Part shown: positions 35,325 to 44,369 of the stretch, in pieces
Layout of the letters: each line of letters opens with the position of its first letter
Numbering within the stretch: the first letter of the stretch is position 1
NCBI RefSeq assembly: GCF_019093865.1
Contig: NZ_JABJXD010000010.1
Span: 31,605-95,604 of the forward strand
Source: Lentibacillus saliphilus
Lineage (GTDB): Bacteria; Bacillota; Bacilli; Bacillales; Amphibacillaceae
Length of the DNA: 64,000 bases
Direction: 5' to 3'
Made by a program: the position numbers and the translations under genes
Notes under the pieces: generated by a model
What the model was told of the DNA's origin: nothing
Seen by the model: the letters and a program-made list of their open reading frames with translations, nothing else
The model's database searches: none

Positions 35325-38300
35325 ATTGATCCCTCACTCTCTTTTTGCGTTGCTGTATCTCGCTTATTATAGGCTCTAAATCTCCACCCAACGATCTGCC
35401 GTCTATATATGTGTTGTTATCCTTAGCAAGGATTAATCTCAAGAGTTCATTTTGCTCTAGGGTAGCCTCAAGTAATTCTTTAGAGCGATCATTATTGTTC
35501 CTATTTGAAGATTGCGTAGGAATTTCAACCATAGTCTCGTTGTTTTTAGCATTTATGGCTAGTAGTGTCATAAATTCATTGTTTTTAAATCGTCTATGAT
35601 CCACTAAGTTTTTCCAGTCCTTTGTACCTCTAGCGTACTTTGGAGCTGACTTTAACATACGTACCGTCTCACGATGTGGGATAACATGAGAGCCCTTTGG
35701 TAAGTCAGGTATCAAAGTATCGGTTGATGGTGAGAGAAACGTGACTCCCCTTGGTGTCTGTATTAACTCTCTTCCCCCACCATCACCAACTATAGCTGGA
35801 CCACCTGGATGGCCACTTTGTGGTGTACCTTTTGCATATAGTGGAGCAACCGCTGGACCAGATGCATGGAGATTTACACGTTTACCAATCGACCTCCCAA
35901 CCATACTTTCAAATTTATCTAAAGTCGGTCTAGCTTCCAAATATATTTCTTTTCCATAAACTGTTTTTCCGGCTAACTCGTTAATGCTATTTACTTTTTC
36001 TTTAGCATCTTCAAGTCGCTGTAATTGTGTATTTAAATCATCGTTTTGCTCACGATATGCTTCACTATTTTTTTGTTGGCCAGCAAACTTATCATCAAGC
36101 TTTTTCTTTAAATCTTCCACTCTTTTAATTTCTTCATTAATAGCCTGGATACCGCGACCTTTTTCTGCGGTTATATTCACCTCTGCCAAGAACTGATCGG
36201 CTAACTTTTGAGCAATTAACTCTGTCTGCTCTAATTGCTCTTTCTTTCCGTTTATAAGTTCGCGTTGCTCGTCAACTGTTTTAATTTGATGTGCAAGCGA
36301 CTCACGCAAAGTGCCTTCTCCCTCTTCAAGCATAGAAATAATTACTCGTGTTAATTCAAGTTCTTCATTAGCCTTGTTTAATGCGTCACCTTGTAAACCG
36401 TCATTAATAATTGCGCTGTTAAGACGTTCTTCTTCTAGCTTTAACTGTTCTATTTTTGAGTCAATAGTCTGGTTAGCTAGATCACGAACAACCTCGCGCA
36501 TCTTTTCTTCGTTTGTTACCAGCCTGTTAAGTTCTACTTGCTCATCTTTTATTTGTTTGCGTAATAGCTGCTCGTTACTTAATGAATTCTGCAGCTTTTC
36601 TTCCAGTTCACGAATGGCCAAACCTCTGAGTTCATCATTATAATCTCGTAATTTATTAGTTGTATCAGCTACACGATTGCCCTGTTCAGTTATTTCTTTT
36701 GTGGACTCGGGTATAGTCTGTGTGACTTCGTTATTTAAATCAACCATTTGTTGCAACTCATCGTTAGAAAGACCTGACTTTTCCTGTAATATGTTCATTT
36801 CATCTTTTATCAACGCTATAGCATCAGCATTTGATTCATTTTCAAGACGGGTTTGCAAATCTAGGTATTTAACGAATTCATCATTTGTTAGTTTCGATTT
36901 ATTCCTTAAACCATCAAGGCTATCAATCAATTCAATATTTGACTCATGCTGTTTAATCATCTTTTCTGCAACATCCGTAGAGACATCTTTTAACGAATTT
37001 GACTCACGATATGCATCATATAATTTATAAGTTAGAACACCGGCAGCCCCTGCAGCAATTCCTATCGGACCAGCCATTGTGACCAACCTACCAGCAAGCC
37101 CCGTGCCACCAGATAGATAAACCAATCTTCTTTGACAATGACCCCATTCCCGTTATGAGGTCACCAGTACCACTAGTAAGTTTCCCTAATATAGTTAGGG
37201 TTGGTCCTGCCGCGGCAGTTAGTCCAGCAAATCTTATAATGTTCTTTTTTCCTTGTTCATCTAAATTCGAAAACCATTCAGTTACATCTTCTATACCATC
37301 TTTTACATCAGGTAGTATTTCTTTAGTGAAATCTAGCACCGTTTCACCAAGTGGAAGAACTGCCTCTTTTGCTTCACGCCACGTAGATTTCCATTGCTTC
37401 GATATCGATCGCTCGGTATTCTTGGTCATATCGTCCATGGTGCCATCGACATCTTCTATTCCTTCGCCGATTTCACCCATTGAATACATAGCTTCAGCCT
37501 CAAGATCTTCGAATTTTGTACCAAATAGTTCAACACCTATCTGGTTCGCTGCGACTTGATCATCCATGTCTTCTAGCTCTTTTAAAACAACATTCGATAC
37601 GTCTTTAACGGTTTTATCGCCTTTCAAAAATTCCTTCCATACCTTACGCGTGTCTTTAGACAACTCTCCCATAGCATCACTAGTTGATTTTGAACCATCT
37701 TTAACACGAATTTGGAATTCTTTCATTACGTCATTAATATAATCTAGATTATAAACACCAGCTTCAGTGCCTTTTTGTAATAGCTCAAAGTATTCTTCTG
37801 CAGAAAAACCCATATTCGCAAACAGACTAGAGTATTCACTAAGGTTGTCAAACATCTCATTAGAAAAATTAAGCCCGTTTTGTGCTCCTTTAGCCATCAA
37901 ATCAAAAGCTTCATCCGCTTCAATACCAAAACCCTTTATGATGTTGTTCCCTGCTCTTGTGACCTCATTTACGTCTGATTCAAATGTTTCTGCTAGAAGG
38001 AAAGCTTTTTCTGTGATGCGCTCTAAGTCTTCATTGTTCAAGTCTCTAATGTTCTGCTTAACTTGTAATACAGCCTGGTCAATTTGATCGGCACTTTCAC
38101 CAAAACCATTGTTATAAATATTACGTGATATATCTGTTAATTCCTTAGCTTCTTCTGCAGTTAGACCTAAAGAATTTTGCATTTTTACCGCAGAGTCTTC
38201 ATAACTAGAAGCAACCAGACCCATCGCTGTTCCCATTCCAATTACAGCTGGTGTAACGGTCGCGGACATGGCGTTTCCAACACCTGTTACTTTGCTACCA

Positions 38301-38755
38301 AAAGCTTTCATTTTGTTACCAGCGTCATCTAATTTGTTACCCATCTTTGTCCAGTTGGAATTAGCAATCCGTTGCTCTTTCTTTAATTTTTCCAGATCAT
38401 CTTTTACGCCATTGATATAGCGTTCTAGGTTGTTAAGCGCGGCGGATTGATTGTTATACTCTCGTGCAGCTTTTTCTGCTTCTTCTGAGCCCTCGCCATG
38501 TTCTTTTACCATCTTCTCGTAGCTTTTTAAGGCTTTTTCTGTTACTGCTTTTTGTACTTCTAACTTCTTATTTAAACCAGTCAGCCTTGTTTCATATTTA
38601 CCGATAGATTTATCACTACGATCGAAAGCAGACATGTTGGCCTTCATTTCACTGTTAACGAGCTTTAGCTTTGAGTTCAAGTTTTTTAGACCTGAATCTA
38701 CTTTCATCGTTTCCAAGTCAAGGCCTATGGACAAGCCTTCAATACGTTCTGACAC
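35317..38755 (-). pseudogene. Tape measure protein interrupted by a frameshift
   Basis: The gene reads as two overlapping frames: residues 1-555 (38755-37088) and a 602-residue second frame (37125-35317). They join cleanly at KKIG-LSGGTGLAGRLV if four bases (one AGAT/AGAT copy, 37111-37118) are removed; the whole then spans 3435 bases, exactly divisible by three, giving about 1144 residues. The first part has coiled coil then a TP901-type minor tail core (KAFGSKVTGVGNAMSATVTP...); the second has long coiled coil and a C-terminal GGGRELIQTPRGVTFLSP region. It sets tail length and helps DNA entry. As read, the product would be truncated. Confidence 0.85.
37111..37118. repeat. 4-bp tandem duplication breaking the tape measure frame
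   Basis: + strand AGATAGAT (coding strand ATCTATCT). Removing one copy restores GGT TTA TCT GGT GGC and a single open frame. Confidence 0.8.
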
Positions 38756-38770
38756 ATTTTTGCCTCCCTT

Positions 38771-39318
38771 CTATCCGCCAAATGCAGCAATAAGAGACTT
38801 TTCCTGTTTTGGCTTGTTTTTATCTCGCATAATCTGTCCAATAAAATGTATAGGCATATCTAGTATTTCGTTGATATCTTTGCCATTTCGCATGAGGTCA
38901 GCGATGAGTTTATCCATATATTCAGCTTGCTTTGCGAAAGAAAAGTCCTCATCGTCTAACCTTTCTTCGCTAAAAAGTTTTTTGTATCATCTGATTGCTG
39001 TCCTTGAGCAACAAATATAACTTGATCATATAGAACTTGCTTTCCATCTGGAGCATGAAGACGTTCAAAAATATCGTCTTTCGTAATTTTCCCTGCAAAA
39101 ATTTCATTTGCTACAAAGTCTGCGAGTTTATCAAATTTATCTGATTCGGACATCTCCCCATCCGTTTCTAAATCGTCAAAAAGCTGTACAGCATCTCTGC
39201 ATACTCGAAACGGGATAAAAGCAGGTGTCCAATGCTTTTCTAACTCCACTTCACCGCCATTATTTACTTCTTCGATGTTTTTTACGAGCTCTAGCATATT
39301 ACGCTTTAAATTTGCCAT
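38771..39318 (-). CDS. Tail assembly chaperone, long form made by -1 frameshift (gpGT-like)
   Basis: Predicted frameshift product of 182 residues: 114 or so residues of the short form up to the slip site, then 68 residues read in the -1 frame (LFSEERLDDEDFSFAKQAEY... ending SLIAAFGG) to the stop at 38773-38771. The extension is acidic then basic and has no start of its own. It matches the T part of lambda G/GT-type chaperones that bridge tail tube subunits and the tape measure protein; the tape measure gene follows 16 bases later. Confidence 0.85.
38956..39318 (-). CDS. Tail assembly chaperone, short form (gpG-like)
   Basis: A 120-residue acidic helical protein (FIPFRVCRDAVQLFDDLE...), the zero-frame product ending NFLAKKG. 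The start at 39318 follows GGGAGGGATAAGA; five upstream codons are excluded. Made in excess over the long form, as in other long-tailed phages. Not part of the virion (family knowledge). Confidence 0.85.
   Translation of the reverse strand: MANLKRNMLELVKNIEEVNNGGEVELEKHWTPAFIPFRVCRDAVQLFDDLETDGEMSESDKFDKLADFVANEIFAGKITKDDIFERLHAPDGKQVLYDQVIFVAQGQQSDDTKNFLAKKG
38977..38983 (-). promoter_or_regulatory. Programmed -1 ribosomal frameshift site A AAA AAC
   Basis: On the - strand the zero-frame codons are ACA AAA AAC, giving the canonical X XXY YYZ heptamer A AAA AAC in the correct register, 21 bases before the zero-frame stop. The -1 frame is open for 68 codons. Confidence 0.87.
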
Positions 39319-39351
39319 TCTTATCCCTCCCAATAATAAAAATAGCAGGAC

Positions 39352-40365
39352 TTATTCCTGCTCTTCAATTTCTTTAATTAGTGGTTTTCCTTGCTTGTTT
39401 TTATCTGACAACAACTCATTAATTCTTTTCTTTGTTACTTTTTTTCCCGAGCGCGGGAAAGTATCTCCAGGATTATATGGTTTATTATCATCCTGCAGAT
39501 CTTCAAAATAATGTAACACCTCGTATTTCAAAGAATACACCTCCCTAATTGCTTTCAAATATTCATATGACGTTTTACCCTCATCAACATTTATAACGTC
39601 AAAAAATGGCTCGTGTGTGACGTATTTGCCTTTAAAAAACAGATTCTGATTATCGTCTACCACACCAGCGTTATGGAGTATTTTCGTTTCTTGGTATCGA
39701 CTTCTAGGATCCGTTGGCCAACAAAAGTCTAGTTCGTGTGGAGTTTCAACTTTTATATCATATTGATAAACATTCCAAAGTTGGGCCCACATTTCTGCAG
39801 TCCATTTCTGAATATCCTTATCCTTTAAGAAACGATACAGTTTTATCGAATCCTCATACACCTTCTGCCAGTATTGTAAAGAAGGGTTTTTAATAACCCA
39901 TTGAGCGCCACCTGTTGGTTTAGCTTTACGGATTAGTTCTGGATCAATGTCAATAGCATTGCACATCGGCTCTAACAATTCACCTACATAATCTATTCCT
40001 AAATACCCTTCACAATCAGAAGCATACCAAGTTGATTCAGTTGGTTTAACATTCAATACTTCTCGCAGAATTACATCGCTATCCATATAACAATAGATCC
40101 CGTTCTCTCTGTCAGGATCTTCTTTCAAGTATTGTGTCCACAGGTAAGGTTTAACCGATGGAATATAACTCTTGTCAGTTCTCCTGTCATCATAAACATG
40201 TACATCAACATCATACTTTTCTATAAAAAAACTCGGCACAGAATCATCATGTCGTGTAAACAACAAGACGATATCCTGAATGCCGAGTTTCTTTAATCTT
40301 GTCAAGCAAACTTCCAATTCCCATTCAAACCGCTTAATGGCTGGTTGGCATAGGATATATTTCAT
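39352..40365 (-). CDS. Putative phage glycosyltransferase fused to a C-terminal phage structural domain
   Basis: A 337-residue protein. Residues 1-270 look like a GT-A-fold glycosyltransferase: an N-terminal nucleotide-binding beta-alpha region, the metal/sugar-nucleotide motif DSD (Asp95, Asp97) in CYMDSDVILRE, and later GGAQWVIKN and HNAG stretches. Residues about 275-337 (EVLHYFEDLQDDNKPYNPGD and on to PLIKEIEE) resemble a small separate protein often found near tail genes in Bacillus phages (from memory). The ATG comes after two TAA codons, three bases from the major tail gene's stop, with no good ribosome site, so translation is probably coupled. Sits between the major tail protein and tail chaperone genes. 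Substrate unknown; see findings. Confidence 0.72.
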   Translation of the reverse strand: MKYILCQPAIKRFEWELEVCLTRLKKLGIQDIVLLFTRHDDSVPSFFIEKYDVDVHVYDDRRTDKSYIPSVKPYLWTQYLKEDPDRENGIYCYMDSDVILREVLNVKPTESTWYASDCEGYLGIDYVGELLEPMCNAIDIDPELIRKAKPTGGAQWVIKNPSLQYWQKVYEDSIKLYRFLKDKDIQKWTAEMWAQLWNVYQYDIKVETPHELDFCWPTDPRSRYQETKILHNAGVVDDNQNLFFKGKYVTHEPFFDVINVDEGKTSYEYLKAIREVYSLKYEVLHYFEDLQDDNKPYNPGDTFPRSGKKVTKKRINELLSDKNKQGKPLIKEIEEQE

Positions 40366-40368
40366 TTA

Positions 40369-41004
40369 TTATGCGCCTGCGCCGGATGTTGTTGTGGTTG
40401 TCGTTGGGGTAGATGGATACGGACGACCGAACACAGCTTGAAAAATAGCATCCCTTGCAGTTGTTGAACCTTTGGCGTCACGACCGAATATAACCGTTTT
40501 TTCCTCATCAAATCCAGCAACCTTACGATCCATAAATTCCGCTGAGGTTTCTTCGTTTGAAAATTCTACACCACCACCTTCTTTTGTCTTAGCTTCTTGA
40601 TTCGGACGCATAAACATGCCTTTAGGTAAACCAACATATTCTTTTGAACCGTCCTCAAACGTTTTAGCAAACACTACTCCTACATATGGTGGGGAATCAT
40701 TTGAACCATAAGCGTACAAACCTGTTTCTGTCTTTTCCAAACCAAACAGTCGTTGCTTGTCTTGTTCAGGAATACGGTGAAATGCTGCAGTCACTGATAC
40801 GTCACCAGAAGAAACAGCGATTTCTGCCGTTTTGTTACTGCCATAAGCACGTGTTGAATCCTGAGGCATTTCGATATTAATTGTTTGTGCAAAATCAACA
40901 AGTTCTGGATCGTTTAACGTGATGCCAGCTCCTGTTTCGTCGAGTTCTGAGTAATAAAACTCATCAACGCCTGTTGCTGATTTATAATATTTTTGTTCTG
41001 ACAA
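40369..41004 (-). CDS. Major tail protein (phi13 type) with Thr-rich tag
   Basis: A 211-residue tail tube protein (YYSELDETGAG..., SVTAAFHRIPEQDKQRLFGL, GVVFAKTFEDGSKEYVGLPKG) matching the phi13/TP901 major tail family. The last residues are STPTTTTTTSGAGA, the same tag as the capsid protein. I start at TTG 41004, eight bases after AAGGAG, giving MSEQKYYKSATG. Forms the tail tube. Confidence 0.88.
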   Translation of the reverse strand: MSEQKYYKSATGVDEFYYSELDETGAGITLNDPELVDFAQTINIEMPQDSTRAYGSNKTAEIAVSSGDVSVTAAFHRIPEQDKQRLFGLEKTETGLYAYGSNDSPPYVGVVFAKTFEDGSKEYVGLPKGMFMRPNQEAKTKEGGGVEFSNEETSAEFMDRKVAGFDEEKTVIFGRDAKGSTTARDAIFQAVFGRPYPSTPTTTTTTSGAGA

Positions 41005-41009
41005 AATAA

Positions 41010-41378
41010 TCACTCCTTATAAAATATATGTGTGTAACGCCTTGCGTCACGAAAAACTCCTTTATCATAATCAGATGGACCAATCGCCGACTGTGTGACA
41101 TTTTTATTGCGTAATGTGTCTCTGATCGCATTCGCTAGATTGCGCGTAAGTTTGCGGTCTGTTGACCACACATCAATTTGAGTTATTTGCTCGTAAGCAA
41201 TTTCTTTGTTACTGCCATATTCAATTGCTATAGGTGGACTAATTTCATCAATTACGATGTATGGCCCAGTAACATCACCAGTTGCCGGATATTCAAAGAA
41301 TTTAATTCTACCCATTGCCTGTTCGCGTATGAAATCATCAGCAACTAAAGCATTATAAATGTCATCTAAAACATCCAT
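41010..41378 (-). CDS. Tail terminator-like protein (DUF3168 type)
   Basis: A 122-residue protein (MDVLDDIYNALVADDFIRE, YIVIDEIS, QIDVWSTD) matching the DUF3168/tail-completion layout. Overlaps the HK97-gp10 gene by one base and lies before the major tail gene, the usual place. It caps the tail tube before joining the head. Confidence 0.8.
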   Translation of the reverse strand: MDVLDDIYNALVADDFIREQAMGRIKFFEYPATGDVTGPYIVIDEISPPIAIEYGSNKEIAYEQITQIDVWSTDRKLTRNLANAIRDTLRNKNVTQSAIGPSDYDKGVFRDARRYTHIFYKE

Positions 41379-41785
41379 TACAGACCACCTTTTAATGCTT
41401 TTCTAACTGCATCACGATACGCCTTTTCACTATTTTTCATAGCACGAGCAATTACGCCTTTTCTTGGTGGATTAGGGTTATTAATTCCTCCCCACTCATT
41501 CAAGTGAATAATTCGATAGCGCTCATGTGGACCAACCCAATGAACTTTCATAGTTCTAACGCCTCTAGTATCCCAAAATGGTCCAGTAACCGTTATCTCG
41601 TCAACGGTATGTCCTTCTGCATAACCTTTATCTCCTGCAGCTTCAAAACCAATTTTTAACACTTTAACAAACTCATTCGCTGCATCTATTAAAGCTATAT
41701 CACTTATCCGCTGCATTGCCTGTTTTCCTAGTTTGGTTTCCAGTTCCGATAATAGTTTGTTTAAACCTGTTATCTTTACACTCAT
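41378..41785 (-). CDS. HK97 gp10-like tail/neck protein
   Basis: A 135-residue protein with GLNKLLSELETKLG at the start and the gp10 pattern of an amphipathic domain and basic C-terminus. Between head closure and tail terminator genes, with overlapping starts and stops. Confidence 0.83.
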   Translation of the reverse strand: MSVKITGLNKLLSELETKLGKQAMQRISDIALIDAANEFVKVLKIGFEAAGDKGYAEGHTVDEITVTGPFWDTRGVRTMKVHWVGPHERYRIIHLNEWGGINNPNPPRKGVIARAMKNSEKAYRDAVRKALKGGL

Positions 41786-42150
41786 GTAACCAGCCCTGCA
41801 ACAACTTTGATAAAATCTTTATTCTGCATATCTGGTTGAACGTGCTTAACGTTGTAACGATTGTCACGATAATACGGATCGTCAATAGATATATAGTGTT
41901 TGTTGGTTGGTCTATAATCAGGTTGCGGATCCCGAATAGTAATTGTCAGATCGGAGGCAGTACCATTTTGTTTGGCCAATTCTAGATCCTTCATCCATAC
42001 TTCATCCACTTTAGCCCACGCATTAAATAATATTTTTTGCTCACCTTCACCAGGTAATGGACCTTCGTTTGGCGCGTATTGATAAAAGTTAATTGGTGTC
42101 CTTAACTCTCCGGAATGGACGCGCGGTGGTTTATACTCAAATTGTCTCAT
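41782..42150 (-). CDS. Head closure / head-tail adaptor protein
   Basis: A 122-residue beta-rich protein (RTPINFYQY..., NAWAKVDEVWMKDLELAKQ, YRPTNKHYISIDD) of the SPP1 gp16/phage head-tail joining family. The seven codons upstream of 42150 are excluded: GGAGCGG precedes this ATG, which overlaps the end of the connector gene. Confidence 0.83.
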   Translation of the reverse strand: MRQFEYKPPRVHSGELRTPINFYQYAPNEGPLPGEGEQKILFNAWAKVDEVWMKDLELAKQNGTASDLTITIRDPQPDYRPTNKHYISIDDPYYRDNRYNVKHVQPDMQNKDFIKVVAGLVT

Positions 42151-42439
42151 TAGCCATCCGCTCCATTTCAATGTCTAATCCCAATCCTGTAATATCGCTT
42201 AAGAAGTTATTCTCAAAGAATTCGAGAGCATCATTGTATACATACCGCGTACGCTCAAAGACCAACTCTTTGGCGCGATTGTCAATATCTGTGGTTCCGT
42301 TAATGTCAAAAGGTCCGCAATCCCCTTTTAAAGCTGAAACAGAAAAGGACAACAACCTTTTTAAGTTGTCATCCTCACCGCTGTGCGTGATTCGCATCCT
42401 ACTTTTAAATTCATCTAAAATTGCTGGTGTGATAGTCAA
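42137..42439 (-). CDS. Head-tail connector (gp6-like)
   Basis: A 100-residue helical protein (LDEFKSRMRITHSGEDDNLKR...) of the DNA-packaging/connector family. TTG start after GGAG. It binds beneath the portal. Follows the capsid gene by 13 bases. Confidence 0.83.
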   Translation of the reverse strand: MTITPAILDEFKSRMRITHSGEDDNLKRLLSFSVSALKGDCGPFDINGTTDIDNRAKELVFERTRYVYNDALEFFENNFLSDITGLGLDIEMERMANETI

Positions 42440-42452
42440 TCACATCGACTCC

Positions 42453-43622
42453 TTACGCTCCGGCACCGCTAGTTGTTGTGGTTGTTGTAGTAGGACTTAG
42501 GTTTAAATCATAAACTTGCGATGCATATTTATCCTTTGGCTTACCAGTAGCGTGTTGCTTTTGAATGAACAATGTAGCATCTTCAAGTGCCATTGTTTGA
42601 TCGAACTTTTTAATAGGTTCACTTCCACCAAGCGCAGCAATATATTCCCCTTTAACAAAGAAAAGCAATTTCCCTTGTGGTACAAAGACGGATTCAGATG
42701 TAATTGGATTAAACGGTAAATTAGTTACATAAGCACCAGATGCATTTTGAACAGTAGCATTTGCTTTGATATCAAACGTGTCAAATGGGTTGGAAACCAT
42801 AACTACTTTTCCTTCAATTTTCTTTGGTTCATCAGCATCTGTTTTCCCATCGCCTTTTAATTTCTTAGCAAGAAGCTTCATAACATCTTTTAACTCATTA
42901 ATTGTTGTGCGACCTGGTTCAAATGTTAATGGGCCAACTGATTTTTTATCAGGATATACTCCATCAACTACACTACCGTTTGGATCCTTTAACAGACCAA
43001 TAGGTTCATTCTTACCAGTACCTGCAACGAATCCACGCTCGAGACCGACCGCCATCGCTTCTTTAATAATTGTACGAACATAGCGCTCCACCCAAGCAGG
43101 ACCTAATTTTAACATGTCATTCGCTAATGGGATAAACGCTGTTAATTTCAAATGAGAAATACTTTCTTTACGGAATGCTGCGTTTAGTTGACCTTTAATT
43201 CCATCAAACAATGGTCCCCATACAGCTGCTCCAGATGGATCAGAGAAAATAAACTCTGTAACTGCACCCAAATTTTCTAGTCCAAGATGCTCTAAAAGTG
43301 GATGTTCCTTCTTTATTTCCTCAAAAATACGCTCTTGAGTTGTCTTTGGTAGAGTTTCGGTTTCCTTGAAACCACCTTCTTCTACAACAGCGTTAAAGAA
43401 TTTATACTCATGACTGGTTAACACGTTTTGACCACGTGACTGCAAAACTGCATTGTCCGCCATTTGTGTATTTACCTGATTCAAGATATCCCCTTGCACG
43501 TCATTTGCAAGTGCTTCAAGCATATCATTGAGAGCTTTTGACTGTTCCTCCTCTGTACCTTCTTGTGTCGCCTTCGCAAAGGCAAGCTTCTTCTCTTCAA
43601 AGTTATTAAATGTAATCGGCAT
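42453..43622 (-). CDS. Major capsid protein (HK97 fold) with Thr-rich tag
   Basis: A 389-residue HK97-fold capsid protein. The first 90 or so residues are a charged helical delta-like scaffold domain; the mature shell starts around GGFKETETLPKTTQERIF. FSDPSGAAVWGP, FIPLANDMLKLGP and GFVAGTGKNEPIGLL are typical for the family. The C-terminus is LSPTTTTTTTSGAGA, identical in design to the major tail protein's end. I start at the second ATG (43622), since the first touches the G-run ribosome site. Confidence 0.92.
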   Translation of the reverse strand: MPITFNNFEEKKLAFAKATQEGTEEEQSKALNDMLEALANDVQGDILNQVNTQMADNAVLQSRGQNVLTSHEYKFFNAVVEEGGFKETETLPKTTQERIFEEIKKEHPLLEHLGLENLGAVTEFIFSDPSGAAVWGPLFDGIKGQLNAAFRKESISHLKLTAFIPLANDMLKLGPAWVERYVRTIIKEAMAVGLERGFVAGTGKNEPIGLLKDPNGSVVDGVYPDKKSVGPLTFEPGRTTINELKDVMKLLAKKLKGDGKTDADEPKKIEGKVVMVSNPFDTFDIKANATVQNASGAYVTNLPFNPITSESVFVPQGKLLFFVKGEYIAALGGSEPIKKFDQTMALEDATLFIQKQHATGKPKDKYASQVYDLNLSPTTTTTTTSGAGA

Positions 43623-43634
43623 GTTCATTCCCCT

Positions 43635-44369
43635 TTATTTTAAATTCAAAAAGAGCTTACTCATATTCTGCTTCGGTTCAGCAGGAGTAGGCTCTTTTGG
43701 TTTTGGATTATTTAATTGTGCTGCATATTTAGCAACTATATCATCCTTAGCATTTTCTATTTCCTCTTGCTCTTCATCTTCTTGTGTATCATCAATTTCA
43801 ATTTCTTCAGCCACTTCATCTGCAAATCCTAACGAAACAGCTTCATCTGCTGTTAACCATGTTTCATCTTTTAACAATTGCTTAAGTTCTTCATCTGTAC
43901 CAACAAAGCGACCTTTATATGAAGCTGATAAAGCTGCATCAATTTTCCGTAAATCGCGGGCAGTCTTCTCAAACACATCTGCATTTCCATACTCAATTGT
44001 GCTTGCTTGATGAATCATCATCATAGTATTGCTCGGCATGATAATCCTGTCACCAGCCATGGCTATTACCGATGCAGCACTAGCAGCCCAACCATCTATG
44101 TGGACTATGATTTCTGCTTTATGCTGTTTCAACATATTACAGATTGCTACACCGTCAAAAGCAGAACCTCCTCCAGAGTTTATATGAACATGGATTTTTT
44201 TTGCATCTACTCCTGCTAGTTCTTCTCTTATTGAATTAGCGCTATTTCTGCTAAAAACAAAACCACCAATGCCACCATATATCGTTAATTTGTATTCGTT
44301 ATCGCCTTTTGCTTCAAAACGAATGTCACGCTTTAAATTCAATAATTTCTTCATATCTGGCTTATTCAC
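43635..44369 (-). CDS. Head maturation protease (ClpP type)
   Basis: A 244-residue protein. ClpP-fold domain at about 25-190, with the catalytic Ser in GWAASAASVIAMAG and His in MMMIHQAST. A long acidic C-terminal tail (residues about 190-235, DDTQEDEEQEEIE) may act as an internal scaffold. GTG start overlapping the portal stop. Cleaves the capsid protein during maturation. Confidence 0.92.
   Translation of the reverse strand: MNKPDMKKLLNLKRDIRFEAKGDNEYKLTIYGGIGGFVFSRNSANSIREELAGVDAKKIHVHINSGGGSAFDGVAICNMLKQHKAEIIVHIDGWAASAASVIAMAGDRIIMPSNTMMMIHQASTIEYGNADVFEKTARDLRKIDAALSASYKGRFVGTDEELKQLLKDETWLTADEAVSLGFADEVAEEIEIDDTQEDEEQEEIENAKDDIVAKYAAQLNNPKPKEPTPAEPKQNMSKLFLNLK

Noticed and set aside
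37088..37130. Programmed frameshift in the tape measure gene
   Set aside because: There is no slippery heptamer; the shift needed is +1, and a 4-bp tandem duplication explains it fully.
38970..38978. Second slippery site using the T-run of ACTTTTTAGC
   Set aside because: It has only five T and does not form X XXY YYZ in the zero frame; A AAA AAC is the better site.
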